Of a DNA stretch of 64,000 bases, positions 9,481-21,000 are shown piece by piece. The position numbers and the translations under genes are program-made. The number at the start of each line of letters is the position of its first letter. The first letter of the stretch is position 1. The stretch is from Taxillus chinensis (Eukaryota; Streptophyta; Magnoliopsida; Santalales; Loranthaceae). The notes below the pieces were generated by a model, which worked only from the letters and a program-made list of their open reading frames with translations, ran no database searches and was not told the DNA's origin. The stretch is taken from assembly GCA_023512835.1 (NCBI GenBank), contig CM042089.1, positions 27,656,440-27,720,439 of the forward strand. Reading direction: 5' to 3'.

Positions 9481-12400
9481 ATAGCCGAAGAAAGCAGCAT
9501 GCTATTCAACGCTTGCTGATAATGTGCATTTATGCCATTATTCTATTACCTATTTAGGGGTGTTTAAGAGCATGATTAGAGCCTTATTGTATCATATTTC
9601 ATTTATATTTGCTCTAACCCCTAGGAAGATGCTATTTGCATATATATGCGCTTTTAGGCTGTTTTGTCAGGATTTGGAGATTAATTTTGACCAAGTAGAT
9701 AGCCTCAAACCAATTGGCGTGCAGAACTAAAGTTTCTCAGAATAATGTCCTCTACCTTCCACAGAAGTTTCAGAGCCAAAGGCCTTGAACGCCAATTGGA
9801 CCAATTGGCGTGCAAGCATATTACTGCATATCAGCCTTCTACATGATGCAAGGAAGCTTGGGGAAGAATTTCACCTGATTTGGAGCTGCACGCCAATTGG
9901 GCATATGACGTTCAAATTGACGTGCAGCCATATTTTTGCACCGATTCAGTCGTTTTGTTATGCTAATCATTCTTTCCTAAAGGACCTTGTTCATATTGTG
10001 CTTAGATTGAGAGATTTTAATGTTGGAAGTGTCACTTATCAAAACTACGTCGTTTTGATAAGTTGTGACAGATGGGCTAGGGCACACTTTATAATACAGC
10101 ATTCATGCCCATCCAGCAGCTATATAAGGAGGTCTACACGTTGGAGGCTGTAGATAACACGTCCTTGGGAAGAGGGGGCACGCCTAGGGTTCTTCCTCCA
10201 CCTTGGAGGAGAGGAGAGCAAGGCTGACGGCTGGAGAAGGGATTAGAAGGGCAGAACGTGTTCTGCAAGAGCTGGACTTGAAGAGATCAAGCACTGCTGC
10301 ATACTTTGGAGATTAGGGCTGGAGACAGTGATCATCTATCTCTTTCCCCCTTTTGTTCATGGGTTTGTGGATTATTATTGAGATTATTTTGATTATTATG
10401 AGTGTGTAATTCTCTTTATCTAGGGGAGCAATGTAGCCTCCTATGTTGTCAAACTGATTGATTGAATATTGAGTTTGTTTAATTGAGATTGCATGTTTTA
10501 TGGATCTGTTTTTATCTTTTAATATCTGGGCTGTACACCTGGGTTTTCTTAGCCTTCGTCTGAGGCTGATCTTTGATTCATAACATATTTGTGATTGGTG
10601 TGACCATTATCCTGTCATGGGTATGATAATTAGGCTTTGCATGTTGATGTCATGATGACCATTCAGGCAGACAGCACTTAGAAGGGCTGTCAATGACCAA
10701 TTGCAGTACCTTGGCTTAAGTTATAGCATGTTATCAATTAAATAATCTCAAGAACCTTAAAATCAGTAGAAACAATATAGGGAGGTGAAATTATGACCCT
10801 AGATGCCTTTAATCCTTGAATCTTAGTCCTAAAAACAACTTGCTTTCTTTGATATTTTAGAAAACCATATAAAAATTAGATCTTTAGTTTAAAAAAGAGA
10901 ACTTTTTGCCAAGACATTTTATAGAACAAGAGCAATTGGGTGTTTTGATTTAAGAACTAGAAAACTAGGCTAATCCCTGTGGGTTCGACCCCTTGCTTGC
11001 TGCTATTCTTTTAGTGCAAACTTAGGGAATTTATTATCTTGAAGAGAGATTTAACGACATTAGCTAGCTCTTTTAGAGAGGTTAAAAATCTTTCTGTCAC
11101 TTGCCTCAACTCCGAAGGTGCACAAGAGCCCCTCCCCAACCGCAGTAGTAGCGAAAATGTCGATCCGAGCACAAGTGCTCAACCCGCTGCTCCCGCTGCT
11201 CCTCAACAACGGAGTTCTGGTTTCACTCTGACTAAACTGCCAAAGTTCACACCTGAGCTTTTCTCCCAGTGGAAAGCTCACATGAGAAGGTTCATGATAT
11301 GTCATGATCATCTCATGTGGCCCTGTCTTTATCAGGAGATACCTATTCCGATGGCTATAAGAGAAAACGGAGTTAGAAGGCCAAAGACTGATGCTAAACT
11401 CAACAACGAGGAAAGAGCCTAGCAGTATGCTAGTGAAAAGGCTCTGGCATATGTAACATCATCTTTGGACACCAAAGCTTTCACGAACGTCCAAGGCTGC
11501 ACGACAGCGAAAGCTGTCTGGGATAAACTGACAATCCTCTATGAGGGAAGTCAGTCCTATATGCAGAACGTCATCTGTGCTCTCAGACAGAACTTTGAGA
11601 GCTTCAATCATAAACCTGGCGAATCCCTCGAAAGCATCTATCGGAGATTCAGTAAGCACATTCTTGAGCTGAAAACTGTCAATGAGCATTACACTCAATT
11701 CCAAATCAATGACAAGTTTTTTCGCTCTTTGCTGGATCGTTACTACTCCAAGCAACTCCAGATGCAAGCGGACAAGAACTGGTAGTATGCTCCCCTTGAA
11801 GAACTATATGGAGAGCTACAAACTCATGAGGTCAAATTCAAATATACTAACCAAGATGAGAAAATAGCTCAGAAAGAAAAAGGGGTAGCTTTAAAAGCTA
11901 TGGAATGTCTCAGCATATAGCGGGGTGATGATACGTCTGAGTCAAAGAACTCTGACTTAGACGTTGAAGAAGAAATAGCTCTTCTAGTCAAATCCTTCGA
12001 GCGATTCCTGCGGAAAAGCAAAAAAAACTCAAAAGAGGCTCCTCATCATTATCCAGAAGGAAGGAGCGATCGGAGTCTAGTTCCCAAGACTGCTACAACT
12101 ATGGGAAACCCGGTCACTGGGCCAAGGATTGTAAATCCAAATCAAAGACGGCCGATAAAAGTGACAAGGTTAAACCCCAACGCTCCACCTCAGAAAGCAG
12201 CAAGGATAAGAGGAAGGCGTTCATCACGAAGTACGTCAATGGCTCAGAAGAAGAGGAGGAATCCTCTGATGATGAGCCAACCGCGAAGCCGAACGTCTGC
12301 CTCATGACAAATACTGAGGTACCTTCTATCTCTGAGCTCATGTGTAAATTAGAATCTCTTACTGCTGAACATGATCATGAAAAGAATGAGAGAGTGATAA

Positions 12401-13035
12401 TTACTCAAATGTACAAAGATATGGATGGTCAAGCTAAACGTCTTGAATTTACTGTTGCAAGACTTGAAAAAGACATAGCTGACTTTAGGAGTAAAGAGAC
12501 TTGTATCATGACCTAAGAGCAAAAAATCATTTTCTAAATACCAACCTAAATGGCCTAACTATTAATCTTAAAAGACTCGAGAACGAACTTAAAAAGGAAA
12601 AAAAATAAATCGTAAGTGGCTAAAATCAGGGGAAATAGCTTCTACGTTTAGGACTGATTCGTACGATATCCGAGTTAAACCTGGCCTTGGCTCCGAACCA
12701 TCAACTTCCACACAAGCTACTGAGCGTCCCTCGGACTTCATTCCAAAACTAACCAACCTTTATCCTGTTAGTACATCTAAACCGTTGGATGGTTTCATTT
12801 CGGGTGGCACCATAGTTTATGACTGTGGAAGAGAGGCTGTTATTGCTAATCCTGAAGTAGTAGCACCCGTACCTAAAGATGAAGGGAAGGTTGCTGCAAT
12901 TAAAGCCGAAACTGTAGCACCCAGAAAGAATGGAAAGGCAAAGGCTGATGCATCTAGGGCCAAGAGCGCATCACCCAATCACAAAGGACTAGGCCATAAG
13001 GAATAGTGTAGAAAACCTGTTAAACCTAAGAAACC
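9481..13035 (+). pseudogene. gag: Copia gag (interrupted by solo LTR 9517-11099)
   Basis: Capsid protein of the plus-strand copia element. The start codon is ATA instead of ATG at 9481-9483: the minus-strand relative reads ATGGCTGAAGAAAGC at the same place. After the solo LTR the frame resumes at 11105 (SEGAQEPLPNRSSSE...). It includes FTPELFSQWKAHMRRFM, a UBN2/copia-gag-type stretch (KAVWDKLTILYEGSQSYMQN, 11515-11700), an acidic Ser-rich region and a CX2CX4HX4C knuckle at 12091-12132. The second knuckle Cys is Tyr (CYNYGKPGHWAKDC). TAG codons at 11420 and 11783, another near 11918 and later frame changes inactivate it. The coiled-coil and Lys-rich tail (12304-13006) runs into chromovirus A at 13041. 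Confidence 0.8.
9517..11099 (+). mobile_element. Solo LTR, Athila-like family (second member)
   Basis: A 1,583-bp segment from TGATAATGTGCATTTATGCC to TTTCTGTCA, flanked by CTTGC (9512-9516 and 11100-11104). It interrupts the copia gag within its first codons: the related minus-strand copy at 42670-42700 reads straight through this point. It is homologous to 1856-3374 with the same order of parts: a near-palindromic hairpin (9790-9810, arms CGCCAATTGG), an ACGT palindrome (10040-10057), a TATA-like CTATATAAGG near 10121, a 'gggagcaatgtagcc' block and a CCTGTGGGTTCGACCCC block near the end. Confidence 0.85.
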
Positions 13036-13550
13036 TGTATTGTAATGACCCGTGTTTTGCGGTATGTAAGAAGTTAATCACAGATGCCTTGTGAGTGGAA
13101 CTTGTTCGGTTTTAGGGAGTTTCCTTCCCACACACTTTAGCTAAAACACCTTGATTATTGATGCACAAGTTTGAGGTAAGAGATGGGCCCAAGAGGGGAC
13201 TTTTGGGAGGTGCACGTGACAATACACGTCATATGGGGATATGACGTGCAAGGGGATTTTGGTTTGCTTGTCTTCTACATGATTCTAGGAAGTTTGGGGT
13301 AGAATTTCACAGCTTTTGGAGGTGCATGTCATATGGGGATATGACGTGCATTATGGCGTGAGGCCATATTTTTGTACCGTCACCTTAGTTTTGTTGTTCT
13401 AAACATCTTTTTCCAAAAGGGCATGTTGGAATTATGGATATTTTGGCGTGTATGGATGCGGGAAGGTTGTAGCTTGTTCCATCAAAACTACGTCGTTTTG
13501 ATGCTGGGATTCATTTAATCAAAACGACGTCGTTTTGGGGTGTGGAGGTG

Positions 13551-13561
13551 TCTATATAAAG
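13551..13561 (+). promoter_or_regulatory. TATA box of chromovirus A LTR
   Basis: TCTATATAAAG lies 14 bases after the second ACGT palindrome. The identical arrangement occurs at 20883-20893 in the 3' LTR and at about 32584 in element C. This is the expected Pol II promoter of the element. Confidence 0.75.
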
Positions 13562-14128
13562 AGGTGAAGGCTCCTTGTTTTAGGTTTAGGGTTCTCTTCT
13601 TTAGCCACCGCAGCCGTCGCAGAGAGAGAGAGAAAGAAGAGTTCTGGCCATTGTTGCTGTGGTGTTTCTCGTGGGCGGATGACGTTCGGCGTGGGAGCAG
13701 GATCGTTGCTGTGGTGATACGTTTTCCTACAGGTAGGGTTCTGTCTCCTTGTACCTAATCTGGGGTTATGCCCCATGGTGGATGAACTGTTGGATATCGT
13801 TATTGTTGTTATATTATTTATATGTAAATTCATATAGGTGTGATCTCCTATATGAATGTTGGCCTTCAATGGCGTCTTGGTGTGATTCTGACGTTGGGTG
13901 GGCAGTGCATGTTAAATGTTCGATAAAATGCTTGTGTGAATATATCTGTGTGAATATGCCTAGTATGTGTTTGATAATATGCCAGTATGGCTGGATTCGT
14001 GAGTTGGTAAAGGTGTACATGCTAAGTGTTTGTTTTTATGCCTGAGTAGCTGGGTTTGTACATTTGTGAATGTGTGCCTACTAAGTGTTTGGTTTTATGC
14101 CTGAGTGGCTATGTGTACTATGTTTTGT

Positions 14129-14345
14129 GAAACCCGGTGGCTGTGGAAGCTCGGGACTATTTTGTGGAACCCGGTGGCTATGGAAGCCCGGGACTATTTT
14201 GTGAAACAGGTGGCTATGGAAGCCCGGGATTGTTTTGTGAAACCCGGTGGCTGTGGAAGCCCGGGACTGTTCTTGGAACCCGGTGGCTGTGGAAGTCCGG
14301 GACTGCTCTTGGAACCCGGTGGCTGTGGAAGCCCGGGATTGTTCA
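14129..14345 (+). repeat. ~36-bp tandem repeat in LTR (5' copy)
   Basis: Repeats of AACCCGGTGGCTGTGGAAGC plus CCGGGACTGTTTTGTGG, six to seven units, inside the R/U5 half of the LTR. The same array lies at 21483-21708, 26575-26690 and 33126-33300. Confidence 0.9.
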
Positions 14346-14853
14346 TGTGCTAGCCTGTGTGGCTGTGGAAATGATTGTATTTGCTGTTATGGCTTGTTAT
14401 TATATCTGTTAAAAACAAATTGTATCACGACACTGCACTTGTACACATGGCATGTAGATGCTAGGAGCATGGGATGGGTCGAGGAGACATGATCCCTACT
14501 GAGCTGTGGTTGCTCACCCCTCCTAACGTGTTGTTTTCTTTACAGGGACCTACAGGCGTTAGGTGGGAACACCAAGGTGGAAGACTTGCTTGTGGCTTGC
14601 TTATTGTTATTTGAGTTTTGTTGTTTTTGTGTGAGTTTTGTAACTCCAGTGGGGAGATGTTGTAATGAGGAGTTTAATGTAATAAAAGCATGTTTGGACA
14701 CATTTGTAATGTTTGAACTTAATAAATATATGATTTTGTCTCTGAATATAATTTGTGAAGTGTATGTTGTATTCTAACCCCTTTATCCAAACTCGGGTAA
14801 AGGGAGGGTCACGTTCCGGTCTCCTCGGGTTGGAAATCCGGGGCGTGACAATA

Positions 14854-14866
14854 TGGTATCAGAGCA
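14854..14866 (+). other. Chromovirus A primer-binding site
   Basis: TGGTATCAGAGCA lies 3 bases after the LTR end, complementary to initiator methionine tRNA. Confidence 0.9.
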
Positions 14867-15334
14867 TGGTCTAGTTGGCCTAGGGTAGTGGGTGGATCTG
14901 GTTATCTTGAGTCCTTTGGAGGAGCCTGGAGGGACGTGCCTGATCAACACGGTCCTCCTGGAGCCTCTAAGGTGTACTTGGGGTAGTCCAGACCTGAGGT
15001 AGGATTTGCATGCATGGGCATTAGGGCACTAGTTGCATTTGTTGTTGTGTGTGAAGGTGTGGATAACTGTTAAAATTGTAATTGTGATAAAAGAAAAATG
15101 TAAATAATGTGATAAGGTGTGAATTGTGCAACTCTGATTTTTCTTGAAATACCTTGAGCATGACTACAAGGAAAGATGCTTGTTTATTTGAGCTGTGTGC
15201 AATGTGTATTAATGTAATGTGTGAAATGTGACATGCCTTGTGATAGTAGCATTGTTAATTGGGGTAGAGGTAGTGACACGCGATAGATTATGAATTCGTT
15301 TTGACGTTTGTGCTTCTTACTTCGTGTAGTAAGA

Positions 15335-16690
15335 ATGCCACCGAGGAGAGTGACACGTGCGTCCGGGGCAGTGGCTGATAAGTCATTTGCCCATGAGGGT
15401 TCGGGTGCAGGGCAGTCCGCTGGAGGACATGCGTTGTTGCTGGCGCACCTGCGAGAGGGCATCCAACTGGAAGTCTAGGAGCTGAGGGAAGGTATCCGGG
15501 AAGAAGTTCGGGAGGAGGTGCGCCATGAGATGGCGGCACAGCAGGTGGTGCCACCACCACCGCCACCACCAATGGGGGAGTTACCTCATGAGCGTGAGAG
15601 TTCGCTGGGCGGCGTACCGATTCGTGCAGAAGATGATGTTGTGACGAGGTTCCGAAAGGAACAACCTCCAAGGTTCAAGGGAGAAGGGGATCCAGTGATA
15701 GCTAAGCAGTGGTTGAGACAGATCGAGCATGTGTTTTCCTTTCTTCTACCCCGGGAGGAGGATAAGGTGAGACTGGCCATTCAGCAGCTAGAGGGGAATG
15801 CTCTGGAGTGGTGGTTGAGTGTCGCGGGGAGCCGTGTGGTGTAGTTCATGCTATGGGAGGAGTTCTTGCAGCTCTTCCATGACGAGTTCTTCCCGGAGTC
15901 CTTAAGATGGCAGAAGAGGGAGGAGTTTGGCAGCTTGAGGCAGGGATCAAGGACGGTACCTGAGTATGAGCGAGAGTTCCGGAGCTTAAGTAGGTTTGCT
16001 CCTGACACCGTGGCGCAGGAGGACCTGAAGGCCCACAAGTTCACCTTGGGTCTCAGGCCGGCTCTTAGGCAGAGGGTGGCAATTCTGCGTTTGAAGACCT
16101 ATACTGAGGTTGTGGAGACGGCCCGTATAGCTGAGAGAGAGCTGGATGATGGGAGGTAGGCTCATCCGGGTCGCCAGTTGCAGAGTGCGCCTGATCGTGA
16201 TTCGGGGCCCAAGAGGCCCAAGACTGAAGAGAAAGACAACAGTTCCTTCCGCAACAGGGGACAGACATCGGTGCACCCAAGGAGGTCTAGCTTTGGCGGT
16301 AGCAGACAGGGAGGTCCAGTAGGAGGTCTCCCCAGTGGTTGTCGTTGCTGTGGGGAGCAAGGCCACTTCAGGAGGGATTGTCCAAAGAAAGACTGGAAAT
16401 GCAATAGTTGTGGACGAGAGGGCCATCTGAGCCGGGTTTGCAGGAGTGGCAACAGGGGAGTTGGAGGCATGGCATCCAGCACGAGGAGTGATGCCAATTT
16501 CCGTGCACCAGCAGAGAGACTAGCTCATCAATGGTAGGTTAGTCAGGTCGGATCGAACCAAACCCGACCCCAGGGGAGGCCGGAGCGGCAACAGACTGAA
16601 GCTGGAGGCAGCCTTGGCGGGAAGTGCCCAGTGAGTGAGCCGACCAGTGGCACGGGCCAAGGGAGGGTGTTTGCGCTGGAGGCGACGTAC
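15335..16690 (+). pseudogene. gag: Chromovirus A gag (nonsense-riddled)
   Basis: Start at 15335 (MPPRRVTRASGAVADKS). A retrotransposon gag domain runs about 15640-16150 (FRKEQPPRFKGEGDPVIAKQ, ALEWWLSV, FFPESLRWQKREEF, SLRQGSRTVPEYEREF). Two CX2CX4HX4C zinc knuckles follow, CRCCGEQGHFRRDC (16339-16380) and CNSCGREGHLSRVC (16400-16441), both with all ligands present. The protein would package element RNA into particles. The frame is constant but interrupted by TAG at 15476, 15842, 16157 and 16535, and a further TAG at 16691 precedes the protease. Element C has CAG at the positions matching 16535 and 16691, so these are C-to-T changes. It cannot be translated intact. Confidence 0.9.
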
Positions 16691-16693
16691 TAG

Positions 16694-17116
16694 AAGGAGG
16701 CTGAGCTACCACCTCCACCAGCGAAGGGTGGGGCAGGACCATCGGTGGTTAGAGGTACCCTCTTAATCTCTCGTACGCTTGTTTCTGCACTTTTTGACAC
16801 GGGTGCATCTTGCTCGTTTGTCGCTGAACTTCTGATTGAGGGATTGGGGTTAGCATGTGTTGAGGCAGAGAGACCCCTAGTAGTGGAGTCTCCGGTGGGA
16901 GGTATGATTGAGGTGTGGCGTGTTTGTCGTGACTGTGTGTTAACCATAGGAGATGTGGAGCTAAGTTTTGACTTGCATGTAATGCCCTTGCGTGCTTTTG
17001 ACCTGATCTTGGGTATGGATTGGCTTATGGCCTTCCAGGCCAAGATAGACTGTTATCGGTGGTGTGTATCCTTCGTGACACCTGCAGGGACCTCTTGCAC
17101 CCTGCAGGGGGAGTAG
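16694..17116 (+). pseudogene. pol: Chromovirus A aspartic protease
   Basis: Retropepsin domain that matures Gag-Pol. The active-site motif LFDTGASCSFV is intact (about 16787-16820), and the conserved second half, LRAFDLILGMDWL, lies near 16990-17030. It is in frame with gag and RT. A TAG at 17114 ends the local open frame just before the RT region. A single-domain length of ~120 residues is normal for a Ty3/gypsy protease. Confidence 0.9.
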
Positions 17117-18570
17117 GACTATGAGGCGAGTCAGGCTGGACCAGTGTTGGACCAGTGGGGTGCCATTACCCACAGGTTGGCAGCCCTGACCTTTGCTGAG
17201 GAGGGGAAAGTGGAAAAGAGAGTGTGGCCAGCTGTCGTTGACCAATTTCAGGATGTCTTTCCTGACCAGTTGAGGAGTCTATCTCCTAAAAGGAGTGTAG
17301 AGTTCACCATTGAGTTGGTACCGGGGACTGGCCCAATCTCCCAAGTAGCATATCGTACGGGGCCAGCCGAGCTGAGGGAGCTTCAGCGGCAGATAAAGGA
17401 GTTGGTGGACCAGGGGTATATCAGACCGAGTACCTCACCTTGGGGTGCTCCGGTGCTCTTTGCAAAGAAGGCAGATGGCACACTACGCCTTTGCATCGAC
17501 TATAGGAAGCTGACTTCGGTGACTGTGAAGAACTAGTATCCGTTGCCTCGGATAAATGACCTGTTTGACCAGTTGAGTGGAGCCCGGTGGTTTTCCAAGA
17601 TAGATCTACAGTCGGGGTATCATCAGTTGAGGGTTAGGGAGGAGGACATCCCTAAGACTACTTTTCGGTGCAGGTATGGGCACTATGAGTGGGTAGTGAT
17701 GCCTTTTGGGCTCACTAATGCACTAGCAGTGTTCATGCATTTGATGAACCAGGTCTTTGCTCTATATTTGGATTCTTTCGTGGTGGTGTTTATAGATGAT
17801 ATATTGGTATATTCCAAGACGGAGAGGGAGCATGTGGAGCATTTGGCAACAGTGTTGCAAACCTTAAGGGACCAGTAGTTGTTTGCTAAGTTTAGCAAAT
17901 GTGAATTTTGGATGCAGGAGGTTCACTTCCTTGGCCATGTGGTGTTCGCTGAGGGAGTTAGGGTGGACCAAGCCAAGATTGAGGCTGTGGCATTGTGGGA
18001 AAGGCCAACCAATGTTTTCGAGATTCGTAGTTTTCTTGGCTTGGCAGGGTATTACCGTCGTTTTGTAGAGGGATTCTCCCATTTGGCAGCTCCTATGACG
18101 GCGTTGACCCGGAAGGGAGTGAAGTTTGAGTGGACTGACAAGTGTCAGCAGGCGTTTGAGGCTCTCAAAACCCATTTAACCACTGCACCGGTGTTGAGGT
18201 TACTTCGGGAGGATATCCCATATGAGGTATATTGTGATGCGTCTAGGGTTGGTTTGGGGTGGGTGCTTATGCGGAGCACAGTGTAGTAGCTTATGGGTCG
18301 AGGTAGCTGAAGCCTCATGAGCAGAATTACCCTACCCATGATCTTGAGTTGGCGGCTGTCATGTTTGCCTTGAAGAGTTGGCAACATTACCTTTTGGGGG
18401 AGAAGTTCGTAGTGTTTTCTGATCACAAGAGCCTTCAGTACATCTTTACTCAGAAGGACTTGAATTTGAGGCAGAGGAGATGGATGGAGTATTTGTAGAC
18501 CTTTGACTTTACTCTTGCCTATACCCTGGGCAAGGGTAATGTTGTGGCTGACGCGTTGAGCAGAAAAGGG
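17117..18570 (+). pseudogene. pol: Chromovirus A reverse transcriptase-RNase H
   Basis: RT landmarks occur in order: [52 protein letters not shown] and the catalytic [10 protein letters not shown] (about 17788-17820), with both Asp present. The connection/RNase H region begins [13 protein letters not shown] two-base insertion near 18284-18290 moves the frame, and the rest of RNase H ([39 protein letters not shown]) is in the next frame. Stops: TAG at 17534, 17876, 18284 and 18496. In a working element this enzyme copies RNA to cDNA. Here the active-site residues survive but the frame does not. Confidence 0.92.
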
Positions 18571-20124
18571 AAAGCTAAGGTGGCCGTGAGAGAGTGGAAG
18601 CTGATGGAACAGATGGCGATGTTGCAGCTGCAGCCTGTTGTTCGTGATGGTGGGACAGTCCTGAGTCCTTTGTTTGTTGTGCCTGAGCTGTACCAGCGCG
18701 TCCGGGAGGGACAGTTGGGTGACCTTGAGTGTGAGGTTCTTTGTGCCCGTATTGAGGCTGGTGAGCTATCTGAGGGCTGGACAGAGGGTCCTGAGCATGA
18801 GTTGTCTTTTCAGGGGCGGCTAGTAGTGGCTTCTTCTCTCCGGGATGAGGTGATGAGGGAGTTTCATCAGTCTAGGCTTGCCGTGCATCCAGGGGGTACG
18901 AAGATGTATCATGCGCTTCGGGGACATTTTTGGTGGCCTGGGATGAAACGTGATGTAGCTGCTTTTGTTTCAAGGTGCCTCACTTGTCAATAAGTGAAGG
19001 CTGAGCACCAGAGGCCGGCGGGCATGTTACAGCCGTTACCAATAGCCGAGTGGAAGTGGGACCACATAGCGATGGACTTTGTAACTGGACTTCCACCCAC
19101 TGTTGGGTGGAAGGACATGATATGGGTGATTGTTGACCGGCTGACTAAGTTGGCCCATTTTTTTGCTGTCCGCGAGCGGGATTCCATCGGGGCCTTAAGT
19201 CAGCTGTATGTGAACGAGGTGGTGAGGCTGCATGGGGTGCCATCATCAATTGTGTCCGACAGGGATTTGAGGTTTACTTCTCATTTTTAGGCAGGCTTAC
19301 AGGAGGCTATGGGGACAAAGCTTAACTTGAGTACAACCTTTCACCCTGAGATTGACGGTCAGACTGAGAGGACGAATCAGACCATGGAGGACATGTTGAG
19401 AGCTTGTGTGCTAGATTTTGGGGTTTCATGGGCAACTCACCTTCCTTTGGTGGAGTTTGCCTACAACAACAGTTATCAGGCATCCATTGGGATGACTCCT
19501 TTTGAGGCATTGTATGGGCGGCCGTGCCGATCACCCTTGTGTTGGACTGAGGTGGGAGAGGCAGCTCTCTTGGGACCACGGTTGGTTCAAGAGGCTACTG
19601 AGAAGGTCAAGTTGATTCGTCAGCGCTTGTTATCAGCCCAGAGTCGACAGAAATCTTATGCAGATCGGCGGCGGCGACCTTTGGAGTTTTCTGTGGGAGA
19701 TCATGTGTTTCTCCGTGTCTCTCCATGACATGGACATCGGCGCTTTGGGAGAGGTTCCAAACTCTCTCCCCGGTTCATTGGTCCTTTTGAGGTTATAGCT
19801 CGTGTGGGGCCTGTAGCTTACCGGTTAGCATTGCCACCGCGATTGAGTCGGGTGCACAATATGTTCCACGTGTCCCAGTTGAGGAAGTATCATCCTGACC
19901 CCACTCATGTGATCGATTGGGGGACATTGGACATTGAGGATGACATGTCTGTTGTTGAGGCCCCTATCCGTATCCTAGATCGACAGGAGAAGCTTTTGCG
20001 TGGTCATGCTATTCCTTTGGTCCGCGTGCTATGGTAGCACCGTGGCATTAAGGAGGAGACATGGGAACGTGAGTCCGTGATGCGTGAGCAGCACCCAAAG
20101 TTGTTCGAGGACGAACAATCTTAA
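18571..20124 (+). pseudogene. pol: Chromovirus A integrase with C-terminal chromodomain
   Basis: HHCC zinc domain (HPGGTKMYHALRGHFWWPGM then CLTC, 18890-18990). The catalytic core has Asp in AMDFVTGLPP (19073-), Asp in VSDRDLRFTS (19255-) and Glu in [10 protein letters not shown] (19350-). GPY-type region: [20 protein letters not shown]. The chromodomain-like tail begins [20 protein letters not shown] and includes EETWERESVMREQHPKLF, which places the element in the chromovirus (Tekay/Del-like) group. Stops: TAA 18991, TAG 19288, TGA 19726, TAG 20035 (CAG in element C). It ends at TAA 20122-20124. In living elements the chromodomain directs insertion to heterochromatin. Confidence 0.92.
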
Positions 20125-20360
20125 GGGTGGGAGGCGGCTGTAGTGATGTGTTTTCTGGTATGTGGTTCATGATTTGGTGTATTTGTATTTGTATTTGTAG
20201 ATTGGTATTTGTATTTATATTGAGATATGTTTTGAGATTGCAATGTGGTTGAGATGTCCTGTTATGTTGTGATCCATCTGGGCGTTGTGGCTTGCTGTCT
20301 TGCAAATGGGCCATATGTGTTTTTCCTTGCATGTTGTTTCTTTTCGAGGACGAAAAGTCT

Positions 20361-20374
20361 TAAGGGGGAGAAGA
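20361..20374 (+). other. Chromovirus A polypurine tract
   Basis: TAAGGGGGAGAAGA directly abuts the 3' LTR start TGTAATGACC. A second GAGGACGAA-rich copy of the pre-PPT motif (TTCGAGGACGAA) occurs at 20103 and 20343. Confidence 0.9.
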
Positions 20375-20951
20375 TGTAATGACCCGTGTTTTGCGGTATG
20401 TAAGAAGTTAATCACAGATGCCTTGTGAGTGGAACTTGTTGGGTTTTAGGGAGTTTCCTTCCCACACACTTTAGCTAAAACACCTTGAATGTTGATGCAC
20501 AAGTTTGAGGTAAGAGATGGGCCCAAGAGGGGACTTTTGGGAGGTGCACGTGACAATGCACGTCATATGGGGATATGACGTGCAAAGGGATTTTGGTTTG
20601 CCTATCTTCTACATGATTCTAGGAAGTTTGGGGTAGAATTTCACAACTTTTGGAGGTGCACGTCATATGGGGATATGACGTGTATTATGGCGTGCAGCCA
20701 TATTTTTGTACCATCACCTTGGTTTTGTTGTTCTAAACATCTTTTTTCAAAAAGGCATGTTGGAATTATGGATATTTTGGCGTGTATGGATGCGGGAAGG
20801 TTGTAGCTTGTTCCATCAAAACTACGTCGTTTTGATGCTGGATTCATTTAATCAAAACGACGTCGTTTTGGTGTGTGGAAGTGTCTATATAAAGAGGTGA
20901 AGGCTCCTTGTTTTAGGTTTAGGGTTCTCTTCTTTAGCCACCGCAGCCGTC

Positions 20952-21000
<49 letters not shown>

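Larger units (their letters stand above)
13041..14850 (+). mobile_element. Chromovirus A, 5' LTR
   Basis: An 1,810-bp LTR starting TGTAATGACCCGTGTTTTGC and ending GGGGCGTGACA. It is preceded by TSD TGTAT (13036-13040). In order it holds two hairpins with arms CA(C/T)GTCATAT / ATATGACGTG (13225-13248, 13325-13348), two ACGT palindromes (13483-13500, 13520-13537), a TATA box (TCTATATAAAG at 13551), a short GA tract, and a six-to-seven-unit CCCGGTGGCTGTGGAAG repeat (14129-14345). It is a few percent different from the 3' LTR by eye. Confidence 0.93.

Noticed and set aside
14129..14345. Regular short repeats resembling a CRISPR array
   Set aside because: Tandem, spacer-free repeats inside a plant LTR; eukaryotic context.
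15184..20415. Many minus-strand ORFs of 60-150 codons opposite gag-pol of element A
   Set aside because: Shadow frames of the GC-richer plus-strand coding sequence.
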